Assembly (NCBI RefSeq): GCF_021531815.1
Contig: NZ_JADYUM010000002.1
Span: forward strand, 62,001 to 126,000
Direction: 5' to 3'
DNA: 64,000 bases
From: Pseudoflavonifractor phocaeensis
GTDB taxonomy: Bacteria; Bacillota; Clostridia; Oscillospirales; Oscillospiraceae
Position 1 is the stretch's first letter; each line of letters begins with the position of its first letter. The notes beneath the pieces are model-generated. The model was not told the DNA's origin. It did not search any database and worked only from the letters and a program-made list of their open reading frames with translations. A program made the position numbers and the translations under genes. Positions 44,296 through 52,253 of the stretch are shown here, one piece after another.

Positions 44296-44689
44296 CCATC
44301 GCATTATTCCATTTTCACGTAACCCAGATCAAGCGCAGCGCCGGACAGTCTGTCGTGGCTGCTGCCGCCTATCGCTCCGGCGAAAAGCTGCACAGCGAGT
44401 ATTACGGCGAGGACAGCGACTACACCCGCAAGGGCGGCGTGATCTGTTCGGAAATCCTGCTGCCGCCCCAAGCACCGCCCTCTTTCTCTGACCGGGAAAC
44501 ACTCTGGAACGCCGTGGAGAAAGTGGAACGTGGAAAGAGAGCCCAGCTTGCATATAGTTTTGACATTGCCTTGCAGAACGAGTTTTCCATGCAGGAGAAC
44601 ATTGAGCTTGCAAGGCATATGAGGTACAGCATGAACAGGAGCGTCAGAACGCCGCTGCACGGCAGAAAAAGTCGGAAATCGAACACTAA
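44292..44689 (+). pseudogene. MobA/MobL relaxase with large internal deletion
   Basis: The N-terminus is that of a MobA/MobL relaxase: FHFHVTQIKRSAGQSVVAAA, AYRSGEKLHSEYY, RKGGVICSEILLP, QLAYSFDIALQNEFSMQENI. After about 110 residues the match stops. The DNA then resumes, in a frame one base back, as VQHEQERQNAAARQKKSEIE and a stop at 44689, which fits the normal C-terminal end of such relaxases. The central part, including the HxH metal motif and most of about 400 residues, is gone. The continuing frame to 44738 is out-of-frame sequence. The gene cannot make an active relaxase. Confidence 0.8.
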
Positions 44690-44715
44690 TTCTTACACAA
44701 AATCAGGAGGTACTT

Positions 44716-45009
44716 ATGGGACAGAAATCGCAATTTGAACACCAACTCGACCCGGAGGGATATTATTTCTCCAATTCGGAACCGCTGCCCCCCGAAAGAG
44801 CCGAGCGCAGATTCTTTTGGGGTGAGGACGGCCACATCCATGTAAAGAACCTATCCGCTTTCTGGATTCCCGAACTGACCGTTACCGAGGTCATCCACGG
44901 CACCACCTACGTTGTGACAGGCAGCTATGAGGGGACGGAAAACTTTGTCCGCAAGCTGGAACGCATCACATCCAGAAAGTTTGCGGAAAAGATGGAGGAT
45001 TCAGAATGA
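44716..45009 (+). CDS. tnpW: TnpW-family transposon protein
   Basis: A 97-residue protein whose C-terminal half (HGTTYVVTGSYEGTENFVRK then LERITSRKFAEKMEDSE) matches the TnpW family encoded next to TnpX/TndX recombinases in Tn4451-like elements; its function is not established. AGGAGG lies 6 bases before the ATG. Its stop overlaps an in-frame ATG of the recombinase ORF at 45006. Confidence 0.8.
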   Translation: MGQKSQFEHQLDPEGYYFSNSEPLPPERAERRFFWGEDGHIHVKNLSAFWIPELTVTEVIHGTTYVVTGSYEGTENFVRKLERITSRKFAEKMEDSE

Positions 45010-45086
45010 CAAACACCCAGAATCTTGGTACAATAGAGCCAACCAATCCTGTACTGACAGTTGCTCCATCAAAGGAGGATACAGAA

Positions 45087-46724
45087 ATGTACGGAGCAAC
45101 AGATAAAATGACCGCCCTTTATTGCCGACTGTCTCAGGAGGATGACCGGGCTGGCGAATCCCTGTCCATTGAAAATCAGAAGGCCATGCTTTTGCAGTAT
45201 GCCAGGGAGCATCACTTCCCCAACCCCATGTTTTTCGTGGATGACGGAGTCAGCGGTGTGACCTACGACCGTCCCGGCTTTCAGGCCATGCTGGCCGAAA
45301 TCGAGGCGGGACGGGTGGCCGTGGCGATCACCAAAGACCTTTCCAGACTGGGCCGCAACTCCGCGCTGACCGGGCTTTACACCAACTTCACCTTTCCGCA
45401 GAACGGTGTCCGCTTCATCGCCATCAACGACAACTACGACACCATCGACCCCAACCGGGTGGACAACGATTTTGCGGGCATCAAGAACTGGTTCAACGAG
45501 TTCTATGCCCGGGACACCAGCCGCAAGATCAGGGCCGTCCAGAAAGCCAAGGGTGAGCGAGGCGTACCCCTGACCACCAATGTGCCCTATGGCTATGTAA
45601 AAGACCCGGAGAACCCCCGCCGCTGGGTGGTTGACCCGGTAGCCGCCGATGTGGTGAAACGCATCTTCGACCTGTGTATGGAGGGCCGTGGCCCCAAGCA
45701 GATCGCCAACCAACTGAAAGCGGACAAGGTGCTGACCCCCAGCGCATACAGGGCCTTGCAGGGAATCAAGACCCCAAACAAGAAACCGGAGGACCCCTGC
45801 GACTGGCACAGCAGTACCGTTGTGGCGATTCTGGAACGGCGGGAGTACACGGGCTGTACGGTGAACTTCAAGACCTATACCAACTCCATCTGGGACAAGA
45901 AGCAGCGGGACAATCCCCTTGAGAAGCAAGCCATCTTCCCCAATACACATGAGGCCATCATCGAGGAAGCCGTGTTTGAGAAGGTACAGCAGGTGCGCCA
46001 GCAGCGGCATCGCAAGACCCGCACAGGCCGAAGCAGCATCTTTTCCGGGCTGGTGTACTGTGCCGACTGCGGTGAGAAGCTGTATTACGGGGCGACCAAC
46101 AATTACCGACCGGAGGGCGCGTTCTTTGACTGTTCTCTCCATTGGAAGCACAAGGACAAGTGCGGTACTCATTACATCCGGGAAACCGTACTCAGCCACA
46201 TAGTCCTGAAACACATCCAGGCTGTGACGGGCTACATTCTGCGGCATGAGGCACATTTCCGTGCAGTGATGGAGGAACAACTCCGGCTGGAAAGCAGTGA
46301 GCAGATCCGCATCCGCAGGAAACGGCTGGAACGGAACGAAAACCGCATCGCTGAACTGAAACGGCTGTTCATCAGGATTTACGAGGACAACGCCAGCGGG
46401 CGGCTGAGTGATGACCGCTTCGATATGCTGAGCCTGACCTATGAAACGGAGCAGAAGCAGTTGGAGAACGAGTGCGTCACCATGCGGCAGGAAATTGAAG
46501 TACAGGAACGACAGAACGAAAACATTGAGAAGTTCATTCAGACGGCGCACAAGTATGTGGGAATCGACGAGCTGGACGGCTACGCTCTGCGGGAACTGGT
46601 GTCCGCCATCTATGTGGACGCACCGGACAAATCCAGCGGGAAGCGTGTGCAGCACATTCACATCCAGTACGATGGGCTGGGCTTCATCCCGCTGAATGAG
46701 CTGATGAAAGAGGAAACGGCGTGA
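45087..46724 (+). CDS. Large serine recombinase, TndX/TnpX type
   Basis: A 545-residue site-specific recombinase. The N-terminal resolvase domain has the catalytic Ser in ALYCRLSQEDDRAGESLS and the conserved ITKDLSRLGRN. A recombinase domain follows (GVPLTTNVPYGYVKDPENPR), then a zinc ribbon (YCADCGEKLYY ... CGTHYIRET) and a C-terminal coiled coil (about residues 400-510). Start: AAAGGAGG (45071-45078) lies 8 bases before the ATG at 45087, better than the ATG at 45006 that overlaps tnpW. It would excise and insert the element through short core sequences. It appears intact. Confidence 0.92.
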   Translation: MYGATDKMTALYCRLSQEDDRAGESLSIENQKAMLLQYAREHHFPNPMFFVDDGVSGVTYDRPGFQAMLAEIEAGRVAVAITKDLSRLGRNSALTGLYTNFTFPQNGVRFIAINDNYDTIDPNRVDNDFAGIKNWFNEFYARDTSRKIRAVQKAKGERGVPLTTNVPYGYVKDPENPRRWVVDPVAADVVKRIFDLCMEGRGPKQIANQLKADKVLTPSAYRALQGIKTPNKKPEDPCDWHSSTVVAILERREYTGCTVNFKTYTNSIWDKKQRDNPLEKQAIFPNTHEAIIEEAVFEKVQQVRQQRHRKTRTGRSSIFSGLVYCADCGEKLYYGATNNYRPEGAFFDCSLHWKHKDKCGTHYIRETVLSHIVLKHIQAVTGYILRHEAHFRAVMEEQLRLESSEQIRIRRKRLERNENRIAELKRLFIRIYEDNASGRLSDDRFDMLSLTYETEQKQLENECVTMRQEIEVQERQNENIEKFIQTAHKYVGIDELDGYALRELVSAIYVDAPDKSSGKRVQHIHIQYDGLGFIPLNELMKEETA

Positions 46725-46737
46725 CCGAAGTCACGCC
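46718..46737 (+). other. Hairpin overlapping the recombinase stop
   Basis: Perfect GGCGTGAC/GTCACGCC arms with a CGAA tetraloop include the TGA stop. A second hairpin (TGAAAAC/GTTTTCA) follows near 46746-46764. No T-run follows the first. Confidence 0.6.
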
Positions 46738-46779
46738 GCACCCTTTGAAAACTCAAGGTTTTCACCATTTTTTCATTTT

Positions 46780-46821
46780 ACTGTTTTACGACCACCCGGC
46801 TAAAGTCGTGTCTTTCTTTTT
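46780..46821 (-). repeat. Right terminal inverted repeat of the recombinase element
   Basis: Read on the minus strand this is the partner of 37160-37201 (35/42 identities). It lies 20 bases from the tRNA-Ala terminator. Confidence 0.85.
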
Positions 46822-46840
46822 GGGTTGTCTTTGTTAAGAC

Positions 46841-46879
46841 AATAAAAGTCGTCGCGAACGATATGAAGTCCGCGACGAC
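46841..46879 (-). terminator. Terminator of tRNA-Ala
   Basis: Stem GTCGTCGCG/CGCGACGAC (46848-46856 with 46871-46879) followed on the minus strand by TTTTATT, directly after the encoded CCA. Confidence 0.88.
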
Positions 46880-46880
46880 G

Positions 46881-46956
46881 TGGTGGACCTAAAGGGATTC
46901 GAACCCTCGACCTCTCGGATGCGAACCGAACGCTCTCCCAACTGAGCTATAGGCCC
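46881..46956 (-). tRNA. tRNA-Ala (CGC)
   Basis: A 76-base cloverleaf read on the minus strand. The 7-bp acceptor stem has the alanine identity pair G3-U70. D arm GCTC/GAGC, anticodon loop TTCGCAT with anticodon CGC (reads GCG), T arm with GGTTCGAATCC, discriminator A and an encoded CCA end. The flanking element and the relic at 36982 make this locus a likely past integration target. Confidence 0.95.
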
Positions 46957-47040
46957 AAACATATAAGGCTGAAAACAGCTTCTTTATTATAACAGATTTT
47001 TCAAAAAAGTAAAGGTGATTTTTAAAAAAACTGAGCCAAA

Positions 47041-47071
47041 ACAGGGACGCCGGAGATACCGGCGTCCCTGT
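47041..47071 (-). terminator. Terminator of the DUF2156 gene
   Basis: Perfect 13-bp arms (47041-47053 with 47059-47071), followed on the minus strand by TTTGG and then, after about ten bases, by a longer T-run. Confidence 0.8.
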
Positions 47072-47076
47072 CATGT

Positions 47077-47985
47077 TTATAGGGTGCAGTAAGCGCAGGG
47101 CTCTTCGATGGTGACCGTGTACTTTTCCAGTAAGGCTACTGGATGGTAAGACAGCTTGCTGGTGCGCAGGCCGGGGTCACCTGCGTCATCCTCCCGGTTG
47201 ATGAAGTGGACGCCTTCGTGGGCGAACTGCTGGGCAAACTGGGCCACCAGCATCTGATAACAGCCTTCGTAGTCCCGGTCCGCCTTTTCAATATGGGTGA
47301 ACAGAGTGTCTCCCACGATCTCGCCCAAAGAGAAGCCGGCAATTTTGCCTTCCACGGACAACATTCCGCCCAGAAGATCGTAGGTCTGGAAATTGTCCAG
47401 CACTTCATGGGTCTTGGCGATGTCCTCATGGAAGGAGGCGGCGGACTTGTCCCAGCGGCTGGCGTACCGGTCCAAGAAAGCCTTGACAGCGGGGATGTCC
47501 TCCGCGGTAATGGGCCGGAAGGTCCAGCTGCCGTAAGTTTTCAGAAACTTGTTCACATGATTGCGTTGGCCGCTGAGTTTTTTTCCACGGAAATATTTCA
47601 GATCCTCCGCGCGGTACAGGTAGTCGAAGCTGTCCCGGGCGGCAATGGCGGCGCTGTTGGGGAAAAACTGCTGCAGCCGCTCCAACTCGTCCTTTGGGAC
47701 GGGATAGAAGGAGATCGGCATATTCCGGCGGCAGCAGTAGTCGGCGATCTGGCGGTAATGTTCGGGCCGGCCACCGCCCAGGGGCAAGGTAAAGGTCTCG
47801 CCCAGATCCGGATAAAAAACCTTAAAATAGAGGGAGCTGTCGTGAATGGCCCACTCCGTCTTGTACATATCGCGCCAGATGAAAACGGTACCCGGGGTGG
47901 TGTCGCAGATCCGGCTTCCGCTGTAACTGAAAAACTGGCGCAGCCTGGGCAGATCCTCTAGCTGCAGGGGATGGAAATCAAGCAT
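47077..47985 (-). CDS. DUF2156 protein (GNAT-like acyl/aminoacyl transferase fold)
   Basis: A 302-residue cytoplasmic protein of the DUF2156 family. It has two GNAT-like halves, typical of the LPG synthase C-terminal (MprF) and FemX-type fold. Recognisable parts are FSYSGSRICDTTPGTVFIWR near the N-terminus, KKLSGQRNHVNKFLKTYG in the middle, and VHFINREDDAGDPGLRTSKL near the end, with YHPVALLEKY after it. This family commonly occurs as a stand-alone soluble gene in Clostridia; the acceptor is unknown. The ATG at 47985 follows AAGGA. Confidence 0.85.
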   Translation of the reverse strand: MLDFHPLQLEDLPRLRQFFSYSGSRICDTTPGTVFIWRDMYKTEWAIHDSSLYFKVFYPDLGETFTLPLGGGRPEHYRQIADYCCRRNMPISFYPVPKDELERLQQFFPNSAAIAARDSFDYLYRAEDLKYFRGKKLSGQRNHVNKFLKTYGSWTFRPITAEDIPAVKAFLDRYASRWDKSAASFHEDIAKTHEVLDNFQTYDLLGGMLSVEGKIAGFSLGEIVGDTLFTHIEKADRDYEGCYQMLVAQFAQQFAHEGVHFINREDDAGDPGLRTSKLSYHPVALLEKYTVTIEEPCAYCTL

Positions 47986-48003
47986 ACATTCAAATCCTTG
48001 TGT

Positions 48004-49116
48004 TTATTTTTCTCTGGTCTCTCCCATTATACCCGACAGGCGGCCGTAATACCAGCCCGTAACCCCATCTTTTTTGCACAAAAAACCCTGTTTTGTGGCC
48101 GCTACCACAGTCAAAGAGTCACCGGGGGACACGGGAAGGGCGTAATCAGTGGAGTCTTCGCACCACAGGCCGTTGGGAGTTTGATGGAGGTAGCAATTCA
48201 AAATGGAAAGTACCCGCCCTGTTTCCCGGTGACGGCACAGGGAAGTTTCTTCGCCAGTTTCCAGCAGGTCCAGGGCGCTGCGGCCCCAGCGGATGTTGAC
48301 AGAGTCGGCGGAGGCCTTCTGACGGTCCAGGGCGACAGCGGTGGGCAGGCCGTCCCAGGCAGTCCAGGTCAGCTGGTCGGAGTCCTCCGAGGGGAGGATC
48401 AGGGCGTTGAGCTGGCCGTCTATCTTGAGAACGCAGCCGCCGTCAATGGAGGCGATTTTCCGGTCGGGCAGGATGATGGGGGCGGCGGAGGGAATGTCAG
48501 CCCGGTACAGGGTGACCGGCCAGTGGCCCACCACCACCCATTTGTCAAAAGAGTGCCCCTGGTCCAGAAAATCGTCATTTTTCATGCAACGCCAGCGGTC
48601 CAGCTCCTCCATATGCTCCAGGGAAGGCACTCCGCCGTGGACGAAGACCAGGTGCTCCGTCTCTAAAATGGTGGGCAGGGCGCCCAGCCAGGCCCAGATT
48701 TCAGGATAAGCGGCCCGCAGGTCACGCCGGAGCCGGGGCAGGTCCTCCAACTGTTCAAAGCTGCCCTCGCGGGCCAGCTGCCGCAGGGTGGATTCCGGGT
48801 GCTGGGGAAGGTAAAAGGAGAAAAAGCGCTGGTCCAAGGCGTCCGTATCAAAGAACCGGAGCACCAGGCCGTCACAGTTGCCGCACAGGGGATAGATGGT
48901 GTGGGTCTTGGACAATTCCATCAGGCGGCGCAGAAGGGCCAGACTGTCCCGGCCCTTTTCCAGCATATCCCCCACCAGCACCAGAATGTCATCAGGGGTC
49001 AGTCTGACTTTCTCCATCAGGGCGTCAAAAAAGGGAAGATTGCCATGGATGTCGCTGACGGCAATGATCCGCCGTCCGGCGGGGAATCGGGGGCGGATGA
49101 CAACGGCGCGGTCCAT
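48004..49116 (-). CDS. PPP-type metallophosphatase with C-terminal extension
   Basis: A 370-residue protein. The N-terminal calcineurin-like phosphoesterase domain (about 1-225) shows DIHGN, GDMLEKG (GDxxxxG), GNCD, VFVHGGVP and GHWPV, the metal-binding set of serine/threonine-phosphatase-like and ApaH-like enzymes (GNHE replaced by GNCD). The remaining 140 residues end in a small beta domain (YALPVSPGDSLTVVAATKQG, GVTGWYYGRL) resembling an SH3-like fold. The start at 49116 follows AAAGGAG. Close to prmA (38-base gap), so probably co-transcribed. Substrate unknown. Confidence 0.85.
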   Translation of the reverse strand: MDRAVVIRPRFPAGRRIIAVSDIHGNLPFFDALMEKVRLTPDDILVLVGDMLEKGRDSLALLRRLMELSKTHTIYPLCGNCDGLVLRFFDTDALDQRFFSFYLPQHPESTLRQLAREGSFEQLEDLPRLRRDLRAAYPEIWAWLGALPTILETEHLVFVHGGVPSLEHMEELDRWRCMKNDDFLDQGHSFDKWVVVGHWPVTLYRADIPSAAPIILPDRKIASIDGGCVLKIDGQLNALILPSEDSDQLTWTAWDGLPTAVALDRQKASADSVNIRWGRSALDLLETGEETSLCRHRETGRVLSILNCYLHQTPNGLWCEDSTDYALPVSPGDSLTVVAATKQGFLCKKDGVTGWYYGRLSGIMGETREK

Positions 49117-49154
49117 GGGAATCCACTCCTTTCCTGGTCTGAAATGGGCCGGCG

Positions 49155-50099
49155 TCAGCCCAACTTGGCCTCAAGGGCCACCCAGCCGTTTTTCTCCCGC
49201 TTGCGGGTGACGGTGAGGCCGTTTTTCTTCAGCGCGGCCTCCACCTCGTGGGCTCTGGTGTCGATGATGCCGGAACACAGGAACACCCCGTCCTCCGCCA
49301 GCATCTGGGGGACCCGAAGGGACAGGGGGATAATGACGTCGGCCACGATGTTAGCCAGCACCAGGTGGTATTTTTCCTGGGCCAATTCGGCGGCAAGGGA
49401 GGCATCAGAGATCACATCCCCGGCCAGGACAGTGTACCGGTCCTTCCCGATGCCGTTGAGAGCGGCGTTTTCATAGGCCACGTCCACTGCCTTCGGGTCG
49501 ATGTCCACAGCCACCGCGGTGCTGGCCCCCAGGCACAGGGCGGCGATGGACAGAATACCGCTGCCACAGCCCAGGTCCAATACGGGCCTGCCGGCGGCGG
49601 TGTGCTCCTCCACGCCTTCCAGACACAGCTGGGTGGAGGCGTGGGAGCCGGTGCCGAAGGTGAGTCCGGGGTTCAAATACAGGGGGCTGCGTCCCTGGGG
49701 GACGGGCTCCTCCCGCTGCCACTCAGGGACTACATAGAGCCGCTGGCCGATGGCCAGGGGCTTGTAGTATTTCTGCCAGCTGTATGCCCAGTCGTTGTCC
49801 GCCAGGGGCGTTACCGTATATTCCCAGCCAAGCCCCCGGGTGTACCGCTCCAGCTGGGCGCGGCCGTCCTCGTCATCGGTGACGTAAAACTTGACCCGGG
49901 TGACTCCTTTCATCCGGTCCAGCAGTTCCTGGTCCACATAGTCCCAATATTTCCGGTTTTGCTCCAGAAACTGGAGAAAATCCCCTTCATCTTCGATGAC
50001 CAGGCCGTCCATGCCTGCGGCGGTGAGCCGTGCGGTGACCTCATCTAATTTGTCAGGGGCAGTGTTGACGGCAATTTCCAGCCATTTCATTTCATCCAT
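49155..50099 (-). CDS. prmA: Ribosomal protein L11 methyltransferase
   Basis: A 314-residue enzyme that trimethylates ribosomal protein L11 using SAM. The N-terminal substrate-recognition domain is followed by the characteristic LNPGLTFGTGSHASTQLCLE. The SAM-binding motif is VLDLGCGSGILSIAA, then VDIDPKAVDVAYENA and the LANIVADVI motif. Length and order are normal. AAGGAG lies 8 bases before the ATG at 50099. The upstream spacer carries the MITE-like repeat. Confidence 0.95.
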   Translation of the reverse strand: MDEMKWLEIAVNTAPDKLDEVTARLTAAGMDGLVIEDEGDFLQFLEQNRKYWDYVDQELLDRMKGVTRVKFYVTDDEDGRAQLERYTRGLGWEYTVTPLADNDWAYSWQKYYKPLAIGQRLYVVPEWQREEPVPQGRSPLYLNPGLTFGTGSHASTQLCLEGVEEHTAAGRPVLDLGCGSGILSIAALCLGASTAVAVDIDPKAVDVAYENAALNGIGKDRYTVLAGDVISDASLAAELAQEKYHLVLANIVADVIIPLSLRVPQMLAEDGVFLCSGIIDTRAHEVEAALKKNGLTVTRKREKNGWVALEAKLG

Positions 50100-50119
50100 A
50101 TTGTATGCTCCTTAATATA

Positions 50120-50747
50120 GGTAAATTTTAGTTTATAGGGTTAGGAGACTTCGCCGCTGCGGCGGCGAGTGACTTTTGGAGCCATCCAAAAGTCACCAAA
50201 AGATGGCCGGGGGACGGCCAGGCCGGCCTCGGGCTGCGCCCTCCGCCGCCAACGGCCTTACCCCCGGACCCCACTACGGGAGCCCAGCGGCCCTGCGTGA
50301 AACCCAAGCCGCAAAATTTGATTTGGAACACGCCGCCTTGTTGCTTCGCAAAATTCGGCGGTTTTACGGGGGATCAGCAATATGGCCCGCCGGGGCCGCC
50401 CGGTGCGAAGTGCCACTGGATCAAGTTTTACACAACGGGGCGGAGCAGCGCAGTCAGGAACCACGCCGCACAATTCGGAGCCCCAAGCGCTGACATTTGG
50501 TGGCTGTTCTTATCCAAATTCGTTTTACTCAGGGCCGAAGGCCCGGATGGAGAGGCAACAAAACCGGACTTTGTGCGCCGGACGTGAGGCAGGCTTTTTT
50601 GTAGGACGCCCCTTGGGGGGCGGGGCCGCAGCCCCGGAGATTTTTGGGTACTTTTGTATCTCTACAAAAGTACCTCGCCCGGAGGCGAAATATCTCCATC
50701 CCCCGTCCCGCCCGCAGGCGATAACTTAATACAAACTAAAACTTACC
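50120..50747. repeat. MITE-like 628-bp repeat unit with hairpin ends
   Basis: The spacer between prmA and degV has no gene. Its two ends are inverted copies: GGTAAATTTTAGTTTATA (50120-50137) against the reverse complement of 50730-50747 (16/18). Each end continues inward with a GC hairpin and a perfect 12-bp hairpin: GTGACTTTTGGA/TCCAAAAGTCAC (about 50168-50195) on the left, GGTACTTTTGTA/TACAAAAGTACC (about 50649-50676) on the right. The order is mirrored. The centre is GC-rich and non-coding. The right end overlaps the degV stop codon. This fits a non-autonomous inserted repeat. Confidence 0.65.
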
Positions 50748-51615
50748 GCTCGATTCCGTAATAGAACAGGGCCAGGGTACCGGGGCCTGAGTGGGCGCCG
50801 ATGACAGGACCCACATAGTTGATATATACATTTTGGACGCCAAAGCGGTCTTTGACCATCTGGGCTACCAGTTCCGCATCCTGGATACAGTCTCCGTGGC
50901 TGATAAAAACAGTCTGTTCCCGGGGGTCGATGGCCGTCTGTTCCATCCGGTCCACCAAGGCCTTCAGGGAGCCATGACGGCCCCGGACCTTGCCGACGTT
51001 GACCAGCCGTCCGTCGTTGTCCACATGGAGCACCGGCTTGATCTGGAGCATGGAACCCACCACAGCGGTGGTGGCGGAGATCCGCCCGCCCCGTTTCAGG
51101 AAGTGCAGGTCATCTACCGTGAACTGGTGGCAGATATTCAGTTTGTGGGAAACCACCCAGTCCCGGACTTCCTCGATGGATTTGCCCTTCTCCCGCTCCA
51201 GTGCGGCCATCCAGACCAGCAGCCCCTGCCCCAGGGAGGCGCACAGCGTGTCCACGGTGTACAGTTTCCGGTCGGGATATTTGTCCCGCAGCTCTTCTGC
51301 GGCCATGGAGGAGGCGTTGTACGTCATGGACAGTCCGGAGGAGAAGGCCAGGACCAGCACGTCCCGTCCCTCCCGGAGCAGGGCGTCCAGAGCCTGGATA
51401 TATTGGGCCACATTGACGGCGGCGGTGGTGGCCACCTCCTCTTTGCGCAGCATATCGTAAAAGACCCTTGGGTCCATGTCGCGGTGGTCGGGGAAATCCT
51501 GGTACGTCAGCCCACGGATGGTGAAGCTGAGGGGAAGAACCCGAATATCGTACTGGGCGATCAGGTCGGTACCCAGATCGGCGGAGGAGTCGGTGAGGAT
51601 GACGAAATCAGACAT
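50743..51615 (-). CDS. DegV-family fatty-acid-binding protein
   Basis: A 290-residue cytosolic DegV/FakB-type protein, which holds a fatty acid for phosphorylation by FakA. Motifs are VILTDSSADLG at the start, FSSGLSMTYNASSMAAEELR, VDTLCASLGQGLLV, FLKRGGRISATTAVVGSMLQ and ISHGDCIQDAEL. The start at 51615 is used because AAAGGAG is 8 bases upstream; a GTG nine bases earlier overlaps the ribosome site. The stop codon lies inside the end of the MITE-like repeat, so the repeat probably inserted at or just past the 3' end. Confidence 0.93.
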   Translation of the reverse strand: MSDFVILTDSSADLGTDLIAQYDIRVLPLSFTIRGLTYQDFPDHRDMDPRVFYDMLRKEEVATTAAVNVAQYIQALDALLREGRDVLVLAFSSGLSMTYNASSMAAEELRDKYPDRKLYTVDTLCASLGQGLLVWMAALEREKGKSIEEVRDWVVSHKLNICHQFTVDDLHFLKRGGRISATTAVVGSMLQIKPVLHVDNDGRLVNVGKVRGRHGSLKALVDRMEQTAIDPREQTVFISHGDCIQDAELVAQMVKDRFGVQNVYINYVGPVIGAHSGPGTLALFYYGIER

Positions 51616-51664
51616 AAGATACACTCCTTTGAAACAGGATAAGGTGGAATAGCGGATCGGAGAC

Positions 51665-52195
51665 TTATTTCTTCCCCTTCTTGTGGGGCTCGTCCGGGGG
51701 CTGGAGTATGTCCAGAATACGGGCGCAGGCCAGTTGGGCCGCGTAGCTGCGCAGGGCCAGATCCAGGGCGATCCTGGCCAGATCCTCCCGCTGGGCGTCC
51801 TCTTCCAGGGACTGGGCGGTCTCGGTGAGGGCGCGGTCCAGAGCGCGGCAAAAGTAGTCGTACAGCTCCTGGGAGTTCTTACCTGTAGACTGTCCCGCAG
51901 CGAGAAGCACTCCGATGTCCCGGACGGACAGGACCTTTTTCAGAGCGCACACGGCGGTGAGGTAGCCCAGATGGACCGGACCGTACCGCTTGCCCTCGGC
52001 CCGGGGGACCAGGCCGTCCTTGATATAATTGTTGACCATGGCGGAGGTCAGCGCCTCTCCGTCATCAAAATGGATCAGCTGCCGGGGCATGTAGGAGATG
52101 ATCTGGTCCATATACAGCGCCAGATCGGGCAGCTCCTCCCAGGGGGCGGGGCGTTCCTCCTCCATGCGTTTTTTCAGGTCGAGCAGTTCTTCCAA
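51665..52195 (-). CDS. DUF1836 protein, MerR-like
   Basis: A 176-residue protein of the DUF1836 family. The central part (FDDGEALTSAMVNNYIKDGL, VPRAEGKRYGPVHLGYL) resembles a MerR-type winged helix, suggesting DNA binding; family function is unknown. The start is TTG at 52195 with GGGGAGG 9 bases upstream and no alternative ATG. It ends in a Lys-rich tail (PHKKGKK). It lies 49 bases before degV in the same direction, probably in one transcript. Confidence 0.8.
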   Translation of the reverse strand: MEELLDLKKRMEEERPAPWEELPDLALYMDQIISYMPRQLIHFDDGEALTSAMVNNYIKDGLVPRAEGKRYGPVHLGYLTAVCALKKVLSVRDIGVLLAAGQSTGKNSQELYDYFCRALDRALTETAQSLEEDAQREDLARIALDLALRSYAAQLACARILDILQPPDEPHKKGKK

Positions 52196-52253
52196 CGATG
52201 AAAGCCTCCCCTCAATATCATAATTATAATGCTATCACATGACATTTAAAACA

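Larger units (their letters stand above)
37160..46821. mobile_element. Serine-recombinase element bounded by 42-bp inverted repeats
   Basis: A 9.66 kb segment delimited by the inverted repeats at 37160-37201 and 46780-46821. Contents in order: XRE regulator, DUF6471-like protein, resolvase fragment, DUF2975/HTH pair, ECF sigma / membrane partner / lipoprotein operon, hairpin-rich oriT-like region, DUF3847 protein, relaxase relic, TnpW and a TndX/TnpX-type large serine recombinase. It resembles mobilizable transposons of the Tn4451/Tn5397 recombinase class or a decayed Tn1549-like element. The relaxase is destroyed, so it is unlikely to transfer by itself. The exact ends are inferred from the repeats. 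Confidence 0.75.
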
